Assembly: GCF_037042905.1 (NCBI RefSeq)
Contig: NC_087257.1
Coordinates: 14,668,001-14,732,000 of the forward strand
DNA length: 64,000 nt
Source of the DNA: Lytechinus pictus
Lineage: Eukaryota; Echinodermata; Echinoidea; Temnopleuroida; Toxopneustidae
Direction: 5' to 3'
Shown here: positions 39,037 through 59,247 of the stretch, piece after piece
Position numbering within the stretch: position 1 is the first letter of the stretch
Layout: each line of letters begins with the position of its first letter
The notes under the pieces: generated by a model
What the model saw: the letters and a program-made list of their open reading frames with translations, nothing else
Database searches by the model: none
Told to the model about the DNA's origin: nothing
Made by a program: the position numbers and the translations under genes

Positions 39037-39052
39037 CTTTTCTTTCGGCCAT
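39037..39052 (-). pseudogene. orphan first coding exon of a SULT gene (copy of SULT-B exon 1)
   Basis: ATG GCC GAA AGA AAA G followed by donor GTAAAC, in the same context (GATATGGC, GCAGCAT upstream) as SULT-B exon 1 at 25509-25494. Downstream on the minus strand lies the 3' half of SULT-C in the opposite sense, and no SULT exons 2-7 follow. If its promoter works, transcription would be antisense to SULT-C. Confidence 0.85.
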
Positions 39053-40220
39053 ATCTCTGAATAAGCAGCATCCAGCCTGTACTCTGGTCCGCACTGATTC
39101 AAATGCAACAAGAAGGGTTGGGATCTTTCGAGCCTTCTAAGACTTTATCCAATCACACATTACAGAACACGAAAGGAAAAATGATCCATATTATACGTTT
39201 GATACCATCATTTACCAAAGGGACTATCACATTTTCATTTCCTCCCAGTGCCAGCATCTTTGAGAATCAATTTCTCAGATAGGACCCGATTGGATTATGA
39301 ATTATAATGAGAAAATGATTCGTCCGTGAAATATGAAACTGGCTCTTTATATATGGATCTTTCCTAATCGAAGCTGATGGGAGATCGCCCAAACCATCAC
39401 CGACATGAAAAAGGAAGAAATATTCACATTTTTTTCTTAGCGTCTGAAAGCTAACATGATTATTTGTTTAAACTTCCATATTTGATAAATTTGATCATAT
39501 TAATAAAGAAAATGATGAAAGAAAATGGACATCATTGAATACAAACAACTATAAAGACTATTGTGGGGACTGTAAAAAAAGAAGAAGAAAAGAAACATTC
39601 CTTCCTTCAGGGGCCGATAACTAGGAGGGTCTGGAAACGCTTCCATGTCTTTTGACCAAAGCTTGCACGCGAAATCTTCTGGTTTTGTCAATTCTCTAGG
39701 TTTGAGATTGGAAATATATCTTCCCAGAAATTAGTTCTAGTCCTTATTTAACGTACCTAAGATAGAAAATGCACTCGTTATTCATGCACGTGAATATAAG
39801 ATCTTTATACACAGGAACATGAAAATTAATAACCTTTAATTTCATCTAGATCACGGGCGCACAAATCTGTTTGGGCCATGCATCCCATAAAATTTTCATG
39901 ACAAAAAAAAAGAAAGGGAAAAGTTTTGAAGTCTGAAATAATTTACTGAATTAATTTATGTCAAAGTCTATCAGAAAATTAGATTTTGAAATGAAAAAGC
40001 TCGTTTTTGTCTCACCTGCATAGCAGAGTGAGACTATAGGCGCCGCTTTTCCGACGGCGGCGGCGACGGCGGCGGCGTCAACACCAAATCTTAACCTGAG
40101 GTTAAGTTTTTGAAATGACAGCATAACTTAGAAAGTATATGGACCTAGTTCATGAAACTTGGCCATAAGGTTAATCAAGTATTACTGAACATCCTGCCTG
40201 AGTTTCATGTCACATGACTA

Positions 40221-41998
40221 AGGTCAAAGGTCATTTAGGGTCAATGAACTTAAACCATGTTGGGGGAATCAACATCAAAATCTTAACCTACCCACTGGGC
40301 AATTTGTTACCGATTACCAATTTTACCGGTTATTACCGGTAATATCACCCGGAAATTTGAGTAACACCAAATATTACCGTTATTACCATGCTATTACCGA
40401 AATTATAATTCCTGTTGATACCTGTTACTGTTATCACCCTGATGAAACCGACATTTACCGAGTTACAACAGGGTGACGATGGGTAATAAGGGTAATGTTG
40501 AATGACTTTGATTGGTTATAACATTGCAAACTTTAGTAATAACAGTAATCTTACAGCAATCCCAGCGAAATTGTCAAAGTCCAAAAAATTACTGTTATCA
40601 CCCTGATGAAACCAACATTTTACCCAGTTACAAACAGGTTGATAAGGGGTAATGGGTAATGTTGAAGCGCTTCCATTCCCAGACAGCAAAGTATCTGGAT
40701 CACATACGGTTCTTATCTGGGATATCTGGGTCCCATATGGGCCCACATGGAACCCAGATGAAAACATATACTTGAACCCACATGGTGCCCAGATAGGACT
40801 CAGATGGAAACGAGACCTCCAACCCATGCGGAACCCATTAATATTGGGTAAATGGAGTAATATCAGATGGTAATATCAGGAAAATGCTGGGAATATTAGT
40901 TACTCATGAATATTCATTACTACAATAAATGGCCAAAATTTTAGCTAATATAGCTGTAATAATTAATGTGTTTATGTTTATGCAATTATTCCACCCAGAA
41001 AATTTTCAGAAAAATGTGTAGTTTATATATCATATTAGTCATAATCATGACATTAATTTTAGAAAAATGTTTTAGGGTTGAATAATTGTTAACCATAATT
41101 TGTCAAGTGTTGTAAACTCGCTCAATATATAGAAGTAAATGACAGGGTTTGGTGGATAGGTGTAGGATAGGATTAGGATTAGGATGTAGGATTTTAGGAT
41201 AGGATAAGATGATATGGCTTAGAGTATGGAGTTGTAAAAATGTGCTTCAATGACCCTAATGACACGTACTAATTGTTTTTTTAATGAGCCGACATTAATT
41301 GGGTAATATTGGGTAAACAGAGTAATATGAGGTGGTGATATCATTAAAATGCTGGAAATATCGGTTACATCATACTGGGTGATATTGGGTAAATGGAGTA
41401 ATATCGCCGGGTCCGGGTAATAACGGGGAAAGATTGGTCTACTATTTCCCCGTTACTACCCACTGGTGTTACCGTGGTAATAACTACGTTATTACCTGTT
41501 ACAACCCGGGTAATATCGGGTAAAATGCCCAGTGGGTAAGGTTAAGTTTTTGAAATGTCATCATAACTTAGAAAATATATGGACCTAGTTCATGAAACTT
41601 ATACATAAGGTTAATCAAGTATCACTGAACATCCTGCATGGGTTTCACGTCACATGACCAAGGTCAAAGGTCATTTAGGGTCAATGAACTTTGGCCGAAT
41701 TGGGGGTATCTGTTGAATTACCATCATAACTTTGAAAGTTTATGGATCTGATTCATGAAACTTGGACATAATAGTAATCAAGTATTACTGAACATCCTGT
41801 GCAAGTTTCAGGTCACATGATCAAGGTCAAAGGTCATTTAGGGTCAATGAACTTTGGCCAAATTGGGGTATTTGTTGAATTACAGCCATAAATTTGAAAG
41901 TGTGTTGGTCTAGTTCATAAAACTTGGACATAATAGTAATCAAGTATCACTGAACATCCTGTGCGAGTTTCAGGTCACATGATCAAGGTCAAAGGTCA
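40221..41998 (+). promoter_or_regulatory. four perfect DR1 nuclear-receptor motifs upstream of SULT-D
   Basis: AGGTCAAAGGTCA occurs at 40221-40233, 41661-41673, 41824-41836 and 41986-41998, each in one direct-repeat unit of the host element, with an extra AGGTCA at 42003-42008. DR1 is the consensus for HNF4, RXR/PPAR and COUP-TF type receptors. The motifs lie 1.6-3.4 kb before the SULT-D start. The unit 1 copy of this element has only a one-mismatch version (28810-28822). Receptor binding is inference. Confidence 0.45.
40291..41536. mobile_element. CCCACTGGGC DNA transposon nested in the element above
   Basis: About 1.25 kb with ends CCCACTGGGC and GCCCAGTGGG, flanked by TA. Subterminal regions are dense in GGTAATA, TTACCGGTAATA and related short repeats, and 40680-40830 repeats CCCATATGGG-like phrases. 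It has no transposase. It sits between AATCTTAACC and AGGTTAAGTT of the host element. Confidence 0.8.
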
Positions 41999-42622
41999 TG
42001 TAAGGTCAAAGAACTTTGGCCACGTTGGGGGTATTTTTTGAATTGCCATCATTTCTCTATAAGTGTATTGGTCTAGTTCATAAAACGTGGAAATAAGAGT
42101 AACCAAGTATCACTGAACATCTTGTGCGAGTTATAGTAGTTTTCAAAATCAGCACTGCTGCTATATTGAATCGCGTGATGCAGGTGAGACGGCCAGAGGC
42201 ATTCCACTTGTTTCTTGCTTGCTTCGCTCGCTCGCTCTCAGATTATTAAAAAAAATGTTTGCTGCTCCATACGCCATTTGACCCCCTAATCTTTATTTTT
42301 GGGGGCTCATCACGCTACTGATATTCTAGATTGGGTGGACACCCCCCCCCCCCCCCGCTTTCTTTTATCTGACAGACTATATCATTATTGTCATCATTGC
42401 TTTTACACAATGCCTTCTCATGTATTATATTGAATGGCCTGTATGATGTTTATCAACGTTTGTTTGTGCTAGGTTTTGTGTGCTCCTATCTATAGCCAGT
42501 GCACGTAGTTTAGTTTGCTTAACTTCCACGTTTAAAAATCAGAGGGTGAGAAAATGTTTGACATGGGGGTCTGTCTCATAAAAAGGCGTTTGTAAGTTAC
42601 GATTGACTTTGCGAAGTTTACT

Positions 42623-42887
42623 GGGCCCCGTCTTACAAAGAGTTACGATTGATCCGATCATTCGTAACTCTATGGAAATCCATCAGTGTCATCAGTGCAC
42701 AATACCTTTGTATGCAAAGAGAAGCGCAGTTAATTTTCAAGAAAAAAATGAAGGCATAAATATTCATCGATAGCTAGAAAATATTTGGAACAAACATGCA
42801 TAATAGATGTTGACGTTGCTGGCCGTCCATAGATGCGATTGATCAGATCAATCTCAACTCTTTGTAAGACGGAGCCCTGAAGTTAAA
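42623..42887. mobile_element. palindromic MITE, GGGCCCCGTCTTACAAAG type, unit 2 only
   Basis: Ends GGGCCCCGTCTTACAAAGAG and CTCTTTGTAAGACGGAGCCC with subterminal pairing GATTGATC and GATCAATC. The centre is unpaired. It is absent at the matching place in unit 1 (near 26945). Confidence 0.8.
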
Positions 42888-43049
42888 GCAGTTTTCCTTT
42901 CATTTCAATCCCCGTCAGCTAAAGCTGAATTTTAACGATTGAAAGTTTGATACAAAGTTGATTGGGTTTATTATTAAATCGGGCTAGGCCTATAGTAAAT
43001 TTGGTCCCACTTTGTTGATACACATTCTTAGTCATTCCCGTCATTAAGC

Positions 43050-43245
43050 ATGTTTTTTATACTATTATTGCATTTTAAACATAATGCAATTTTTCTTCTT
43101 TATGGTCACTGCATGTTATGTATCTATTTATTTCTATGTTATGTATTTTTTTTAAATATAAGCTCACATTGTTAGTCTTCGGACTTTTTGATGAGTATTG
43201 TTTAATAAAACCGAATTGAATTTGAATTTGAAAAAAAAAAGTTTA
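43050..43245 (+). mobile_element. LINE 3' end with TTGAAT tail, unit 2 only
   Basis: Ends AATAAAACCGAATTGAATTT followed by GAATTTG and poly-A at about 43231-43240, inserted in the GCATG/TTTAGCACAAAC sequence that in unit 1 carries a different LINE tail (27131-27290). Confidence 0.65.
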
Positions 43246-43338
43246 GCACAAACATACATGGGGTCGTTCGCAAGATATCCGTAACAACTTGAATTCTGTG
43301 TGCAAATTTGTTAGGCCATTTCGGCTATGTTTTCGGTG

Positions 43339-43346
43339 TGACGTCA
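43339..43346 (+). promoter_or_regulatory. candidate CRE/ATF site upstream of SULT-D
   Basis: TGACGTCA palindrome 252 bp before the start codon, matching the one before SULT-C. Confidence 0.35.
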
Positions 43347-43597
43347 TTCATAAGGTGCAACCATGAGAGGTGCTAACCTTGGGTCTATTTCTTTTATGCC
43401 ACTCGATCATTGTCGACGGGATCCATAGTCTAAATGTGTGAACGTGCATGGGCGTCACATTCTTTGATCTCAAACCATTTATACAGAGGGTAGTAGGCAT
43501 AATATCGGAAAGTCACTATTTTTTCATATATTGCCCAACTTAGTAGGAGTAATTGGGGTTTTGACAACTGGCGAGAGAAGTGTTGCCTTCCAAAAAA

Positions 43598-51827
<8,230 letters not shown>

Positions 51828-52476
51828 CCATAATCAGAACCACAGCTATGTCTTTCAAGAAATCATATAATTTTTTTCTATTTCTCATTTTCGTTTAGCT
51901 ATATTATTCAGAATTAATTTCTTTTAATTGTTATTATTCTTCGGAAATTCCCCTGTAGGCTTAATTGTCGGTATATTTTTCTGATATCAAATACATGTAT
52001 AATATTGTTTGGAAGAGTCTTCTATATCAAAGTTTGTACAAAGCCTATCATTTTCTTTTATTTCTCAATCTAAACTTACTCATATTGGCCTAAATTGTTA
52101 TGGCCTTGAGTCCCACTTTCGTATGTTTGTGTTTAAGACCCGTTATGTTACTTTTTTATTAATTGTGATGGGTCATTTTCATGGTAATCATCATGTTGTT
52201 TTGATAAAAATCGCCATCAGGGATATCTAGAAGAAACTCATAGAATTTTCTTATTATTTTGCTAAATTTATATCGTATTACCCTTGTATAAAATTTCTAT
52301 AGAGGGTACATCTTAAAAGCTTTGCTTTTCAGTATAGGCCCATCCATCTTTTTCTTTAATTGGTACTTTCAAAACTGCATATATTATACAGTTTATGTAT
52401 TTTTCTTTTCATTGGAAATGATTTGTTACGATTTGATGATTTGCTACTTTGAGGATTTGTGGAATATGAATATATG

Positions 52477-52494
52477 AATAAACAAATAAATAAA
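52477..52494 (+). terminator. candidate polyadenylation signals of SULT-D
   Basis: AATAAA hexamers about 650 bp past the stop, conserved with 36036-36053. Could be a retroelement tail. Confidence 0.4.
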
Positions 52495-53612
52495 AATCAA
52501 AGGGAATAGGAAATCGAAAAACAAAGCTTTAGCCCCATGATTTAGCAGTTATGTAAATCGGATTTCTATACTGAATTTATATGTATTTTATGCTATGATT
52601 TTACCGTTAAATCACATTTGAATATCCTTGTTCGTATATGATGGCTGCGGGATTTAAAAAAAGTATACAAGAAGGAGGAAGCAAAATAATTTATATAGGG
52701 GTTAAAAACTTATGTATAGCTGATTGAAAAACAATCTAAATGGCTTATCCTATCTAAGTTAAATCTTGATGCAGGATGTACAACAGACCTTTAAACCATG
52801 CTTTACCCTAACTAGCCGGGGTAGGGGCTTTCACCCCACCCCCCCCCCCCTCTCGATGTTGCTTTGCACGATAAGTCTTTTGTGAATCACAAAAGTATAT
52901 GGCTATTCAATTTCTTTTAAAAACGATAAAAAAGAGAGAAGCACAGAGGAAATTTTATTTGCTATCTTTATTTTTTTTTACAAGAAAGCCCAAAGACCTT
53001 CTGGACTAAAAAAAAATAGCATGCATGCTCTTGATTTATGGCAGAAAAGGTGGTTTCATAAATGAATATATTGGTGACAGATTGTTAAAACCTGAGAAAT
53101 GAGTTTGTATTCTTTATAGAATTTGCAAGTACCATACGTATACTGAAATAATTTGATCCTCATTAAGCTATGTTTATGTACCTCAATATGAATATGATGT
53201 AGTACTATAATCATTGAAAATATATTTATATATATCTTTCAGTTTCGAAACGGGAATATTATAGTAGTGATGTAATTTAAAAATTATATATTTCAAAACC
53301 AGCTTTGCCATAACTACGCTGAAATGAGCGATTGTGCATCGCATAATAAAAAAATACATTTATTTTCATGTCAATTCTGAAAAGGATAAAATATAGGTTG
53401 CTTTATTATTTACGATTTTTGTTTCTTGAAAGGCGGTCATGATTGAAGAGTAGTCTTCAAGCACAGACTCATATCTGACACTTTAACCAATTGATGTCTA
53501 GAGTAAAGGCTACTATACGCCAAACTCTCTGTCTGCATCAAAGAGTCGCAATACATAGTGAATCTATATAGTCTCACTACTTCAGACTCTATGTACAATG
53601 CGAATTGCGAAA

Positions 53613-54533
53613 CCAAGGGTATGTGCTTGCAGACTAGTTAAACAGGGTAGAACTGTGAAAGAAAGAGGAACAGAGCAAGAAATTACTGGAGTACTAGTAG
53701 TTTAGAACATACTTAGAAAATAAAAAAATACAAGATAAATCACTTTTGAGATAAATGATCCGAGGGGTTAGAGATCGAGGGTGGGAGGGAAGAATAGAGA
53801 GAGTGAGTGAGAGAGAGAGCGCGCGCGTGAGATTGAGGGGGAGGGAGATCGATCGGGGGGGGGGGGGGCGGGCGCTTATAGAAGAAGAGGGACCATTCTG
53901 AGTCTATTTTTGTGACCAATTACTAATTTTGCGAGGCAACAAAGCAACTGAGGGAGAAGATTTGAATAGCTTCGTGAATAAACAAAAAGTGATATTCAGC
54001 TAAGAGGAAGAGCAGAAAAAACAGGGTGTCCCTAAGAACACAGCGCAAAATGTCCCCAAGAAATTTTGAGGGATACCGAGGCACTGTATACCATGGTACT
54101 ACTCTTCTCAAAATAAGATTTCACAAAACACTTCAGGAAGGTTTGGATTGGACCAACGAAAATTCACAAAGTTGATCGTTTAATCAAAATTATTATAGGT
54201 TCCATCAACTATATCAATCGATCGACCCCCCCCCCCCCTTCTCTCTCTCTCGGTCGCTCCGGCACCCTCGCAGAACCGTTTAACACCATTTCATAGATCA
54301 GTCATCAGTGTGTTGGCATAAATGTGTTTTTGGGGTAGGGGCGCGGCAGCAGGATCTATACTGGGGCAACTACTTCATCATGTTTTTCAACTGACGAATA
54401 TCTTATAGTAGTACTACTTACATGGCCCTGACCCAGTCAAATTCACTCTTAATTCTTCTTTCTTTTTTCCATTTATAGGCCCTATAAATCTTCTTCACTG
54501 CTACTAGAAAAAAATCATGGGCTTTTGGGGTCG
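53613..54533. other. intergenic, low-complexity, no gene recognised
   Basis: A GA/GC-rich purine tract (about 53760-53890, with a G-run near 53857) and a C-run plus CT repeat near 54227-54250. No exon recognised. Confidence 0.5.
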
Positions 54534-54906
54534 CACACAGATATTCATTCGAGACAACACGGCATTCTCATTTTCTTTTTTAAATGGCTGATTGACAAAG
54601 TGTATGAATATGAATGCCCATCACACTGATTCTATTTTTGGTAATTACGGAACTTCCTTTTGCCAAATTGGAAGAAATATCACCAACTTTAGAACTATAT
54701 TTTGACTGGTGGAAGGATAGGGATAGGCCTATTTCAGGTGATGATCAGATTCCTTTATAAATAAATGCCGATTTATTTTTAAAATGAGCCGGTCGAGGGA
54801 CCCTTTTCAGATATCCACTGGTAGTAAACATTCGACCCCCGAATTTCATCCTTATTTTTTTATGAATTTTTAAAAGTGCCCTTTTGGGAAATGTTATAGG
54901 CCTGTG
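54534..54906 (-). mobile_element. CACAGGCCTAATT MITE, copy 3, reversed and truncated
   Basis: On the minus strand it runs from CACAGGCCTATAAC (54906) through AAAATAAATCGGC-type phrases to GAATATCTGTG near 54534. It is collinear with 37097-37552 but lacks the terminal segment of the far end. Confidence 0.75.
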
Positions 54907-55139
54907 ATAAACAATACAGTAGTAGAAACAAATACATAATAATTAGCATGAAATGTAATCAACTAATAACAGATATATATTGCAGATTTGGACGGAAACA
55001 TATTTTGATAATTTACAATAGCAACATGTAGATTTATGTCAATATTGAACCATGACTTATGAAATTTGAAATAATTTTGTAATAAAAATGATGATTTAAA
55101 AAAGTTTGATCAATATAATATACGACTGGCTTGAAGTAG

Positions 55140-55640
55140 ACTATCAGTATATCACGTGAGCGGCCGATTGCAGACGACGATCGATGATGTTGCTCTCTTC
55201 CTCACTCAGTCTCACTCTCAGTCTTGAATTTCATTCGCAAACTGTTATCGAAAGTTGATTCAGAAGGCCAAGATTACATGAAATTTATCGTGGTTTTATC
55301 GACACTCCTGTGTAACTGTTAGTTGGTAAGTCACTGCGTACAATAATTAAACATCTTTTTTTTAGGGCGCTTGATGACATGACGCTAGCTAGCCGGCTCG
55401 ACGGGGCAATCCTACCCGAGCGCTCTCGGGTCGGATCTGGGCCGGTCGCGCGCTGGCCAATCTGTTACTGTATAGTCATGCGATATGCGAATTTTTTTTT
55501 GAAACGAATAAAATTTCAAAGTGAAACATTGTCAAACTTAAAAATTAAACATCGCGACACGTACACACGCTAGGCATCTCTCTTCCCATTGTCTGTTCGC
55601 ACCGATAACAAGAAGACTCAAAAGCTGAAACAACTAGGCC
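55140..55640 (+). promoter_or_regulatory. possible promoter / untranslated first exon of the aldo/keto reductase gene
   Basis: A locally GC-richer stretch with an E-box CACGTG (55155-55160) and a GC-rich block at 55380-55460. GGTAAGTC near 55324 could be a donor. The reductase start codon lies in an exon beginning right after an acceptor (59229), so an upstream untranslated exon is expected; this is the best candidate I see, without direct proof. Confidence 0.25.
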
Positions 55641-56099
55641 TACCTGGTAAGTGGTACCGGTAGATCGATCTAGTATTACTAGTAATGAAAACTCAATTAC
55701 TTGCTCCTCCGATTACATCACCAAATCATTAATCTGAGAATCCATATAGGCCTACATGTAATTATAAAAAGTTCCTGCCGATTTTGTGATTATTTTGTTG
55801 GAAAAACTGTTAATCATGTGAGATTGTTCACTTTGATTCAGAGTTTGCAAATCTCCTCCGACCCTTTCTCAAAGTCAAAGTTTGATCGACTTCATCGATC
55901 AACAGACCATACACGTTTTTTATAGATATTACCAATAAAATGCACTTTATTATTGGCAGTTTAACCATGGAGCTCCATGGTTTAAGCAATGAATAGAAGC
56001 ATGCACGTACACTAGTTTCTTGGCGTGTTGCGCTAAATATGCATTTTATGAGACTCATTGAGAAGCGATGACGCCACAGATTTTTATTTCTTGACACGT

Positions 56100-56460
56100 G
56101 TACAAAATAAAAGAAGAAAGAAAGTAAATGACAAATGAGCGAAATAAAGAATGAACAAAAGAAAGAGAGAATACAATAAGAAAGTAACTTAAAATAAGAC
56201 AGTATGTAAAAGGGTCAGAAAGCAAAATAAAAATGAAAGAAGGATAGAACAAACAAAAGAACAAAAAAAAGAAAGACGCCAACAAGGGGAAAAAAATAAA
56301 AAAGAAGGAAGAAATAAATAGATAACAGAAAGAAAACAAAGAAAAAGAAGGAAAAAGTAAGAAAGATTTAGAAAGATCAAGGGAAGAAAGAAAGAAAAAA
56401 GGAAAAATAAAATGAAGAAAGATAAAAAAAAAAAAGTAGAGAGAAAGGGGATACACGCGG
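56100..56460 (+). repeat. polypurine tract (GAAA-rich)
   Basis: About 350 bp almost entirely A and G, with GAAAG, GAAAAA and AAGAAAG variants and few pyrimidine interruptions. The complementary strand reads open as Phe/Ser/Leu-rich frames, which reflect composition and not a gene. Confidence 0.85.
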
Positions 56461-56469
56461 AGTGGCACG

Positions 56470-59200
56470 TGGGAGCCGGTATGAAAAAAGTGGGGAAAAT
56501 ATGTATGTAGAATTGATGTTTGATGATAATTTTACACAAAGGGAAAAACAAGTCAGTTATATTTTAAAATGAAGTCTTTATTGATTTTATTTTTATTTAT
56601 TCTAACATTATGGTTTTGATATGCTTGGTGTATGGATTCATGTGCGACTGTCAATAGTATGTTCATCACGATAGAGGTATACAAATTAGCACTATGATCA
56701 CAAGTGATCTGATAGCCCCGTTCGTCAGATATCTATCACGTTTTCAACTATTTCTACAGCAAGTAATTTCGCATTTCCAGATTATACATAGAAAATTGAT
56801 GGAATTGCTCAAATGCAGCATTTGAAATGATGACAATAAATCCATGATTTAATACTCTTATACTTGACAAGCCATGCTTTTAATCAACAACTTGTACTCC
56901 TTGCAAAGCACATCATATCGGAAAATGTGGTGACATAATGTTATACAGATATAAAATAAAGTTCTTAATTTGCATATTAGTGTGGCATCACGAAAAGTAA
57001 GTCGGGTAAGTTTTAACCATCAAATAATTTTCACAGAAGTATTTAAGGAGTTTTAGACATATTGAAAATCCGAAGCCGATTATTTAAAATCTAAGGTTGT
57101 GAAAGAGAAATGCTGCAAGGTATTGCCTGCTGTGATGTGTGCATGCCCTCGTGAACTAGCGGTATCACTGGTATGTTGTGAAAAGTCACTTATCATTTGA
57201 AAAATAATAAATTGTGTACATGTAGTTTGTTTGCATTTGTGTTTCTTGTATTGATATGAATTAGATCCCTTCTTGGCCATTAAAAAAGCCTTGTATTCCA
57301 AAGCTTCAAGGGGCCCCTCAGCAATATTGCGCTCGTTAGCGCTAGTGGAGCAGTACAGATTGTCAACAAGAAATGTGGAGCTTCAACAAAAGTAATTGAG
57401 AATGACTGGAATATAACATGCATTATATATCTTGTACAGTAATAGTACAAAATATCAAGATAATAATCATTCAGTTTTCTAGAATAAAAGTATAATTGTA
57501 TATATAAATCGACTTACTTCTACACCTCAGAATCAAACTTCTTCTGCAGGCATCCTCATCTAACACCAACAGAAGGAATGCCCCTGCTTGTGCCAGTGTC
57601 ATGAGTCACTGGACACTCTCCCTAGGTAGCTTAATAATAACAAAAGAAATGCAATGGTGCACATCCAAGTACAAAGTAATCCCTAAAGCAGGTACCTGAA
57701 TTAGCATTAATGATACCCCACTTAAGCCGGAAATAATTGTCCAATAAACAAAGAGGTAGAAGCAAAGCTCCTAAACAATTGGCCAATGGCAGAGAGGGAA
57801 AGAGTAAAGACAAAGTTGGCATAAGTACATGTAGAGAGAGAGAGAAAAGAGTACTTAAGATAAAGTTGGCATACATGTAAGTAGAGTGAAAGATAGATAC
57901 ATTATATTTTGTAAATACAAACACAACTTGTACTGGAATTAAATATTGAAATAAAAATAACATCATTTTAACTAGATTTTGAGAAACAACATTATACAAG
58001 AAAAAAAAATTCAAATTTACAACATATGGATAAAAATAGTTTGTGCAAAATAGTTACAGGGTGGAAAAAAACGCTTAAGCACAGTTACTCTTGAAATTCC
58101 AATTTTTCAATGTTCCGGAGACTCTCAATTTTATGGTTTCTCATTCCAATGCCCTCTCATACTCACTGCAGCATAGTGGAAAATTTCCATTGACTGTATT
58201 CAACGACAGCCAACGCTCTGCACAGCGATTTGGAGGCCGCTGATTGGTAAATCATGCAGAAACGTCATGACCAATTTCATGCATATTCATGCAACACTCC
58301 AAAACACAGAATATTTGCTGTTCCAGAGTATTTCATTTCTCAATCATTGATACTACTTACTAGAGCAATTCCGGATACCCCTATTTTAAGACCAATGTTT
58401 AGTTCCAGAACCCCCAAATTTTGTTTTGGTGCGGCACATAGGTGTTATTTGATAATTCAAGGACAGCCCCCCCCCCCCCTCTCCCCCCAGGAGGGTGATT
58501 GCAGTGAGCAATTGGCGCGGCCATGTTTGCTGCTGGGCGTTTGTTTCATTGTGTAGATCTACCCCCAGGACCGTAAATTTTCATAGTTTACGGATAAGCT
58601 TTATGTGAATCCAAACATCAAAATAGTCTTGACAACAATAATGATTTGAATCTGCAGGCACCGAAACATAGGGTTTAACATCATTACATGTAGAATTGAT
58701 CAAATTCTATGCATAAAAGGAGAGATAGAATGTTGATAGGCCATGGCAAGGGTCTGAAAATAAATAATGCAAGTTTGGTTAATATGGATGGCCCAAAGTG
58801 GCAGAATTCTTATCAATAATTACTATTTCTGAATGTATGATTTATCTATGTTTTACCAAACACTTTTTGTGATTTTTGTGCTTATTGATATTGATTTATG
58901 TAGCCCCCTTGTTTTGCAGTATTAAATGTCAAGATTGATTATGTAAGATTACAATTTCTCAAGTTTGAGGTAGAGGTGTTGAAATATTTGATCGGGTTTT
59001 TGTCCCCAAACTTGGCAAAGAGCGCATCGTGAAATGGTTGGCAGAAAAGTAGCTCACTACAGGTGTATATCCGATGTGATAAAAACGACTTGTTAGACTT
59101 ATGACAAGATGACGGTTTAGAGAAACGGGCCCAAGAGATCAGTGTGTTTGGAGGGTTTTTCAAAATATTTCTAATAATTTTTTTCGGTATGCAGCTATTT
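56470..59200. other. no gene recognised
   Basis: AT-rich DNA with a C-run near 58468 and a GA repeat near 57835. No domain-bearing frame, tRNA or clear repeat border seen. If the aldo/keto reductase has upstream untranslated exons, they lie here or at 55.1-55.6 kb. Confidence 0.4.
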
Positions 59201-59247
59201 TAGTTTTCTGTTGCTTTTATTCATTTCAGATTAAACCCTTCTCGAGT

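Larger units (their letters stand above)
40006..42213. mobile_element. GTCTCRCCTGCAT foldback-type element, unit 2 copy, with nested insertion
   Basis: Starts TTTTTGTCTCACCTGCATAG and ends with GATGCAGGTGAGAC and CATTCCACTTG. The interior has a CGG-rich patch (40050-40080) and direct repeats of about 160 bp with AAGGTCAAAGGTCATTTAGG. It is interrupted by 40291-41536. The insertion splits a repeat that is continuous in unit 1 at about 26515-26550, so it postdates the duplication or was lost from unit 1. Confidence 0.75.

Noticed and set aside
56055-56551. Phe/Ser/Leu-rich open frames on the minus strand
   Set aside because: Complement of a polypurine tract; composition explains the lack of stops.
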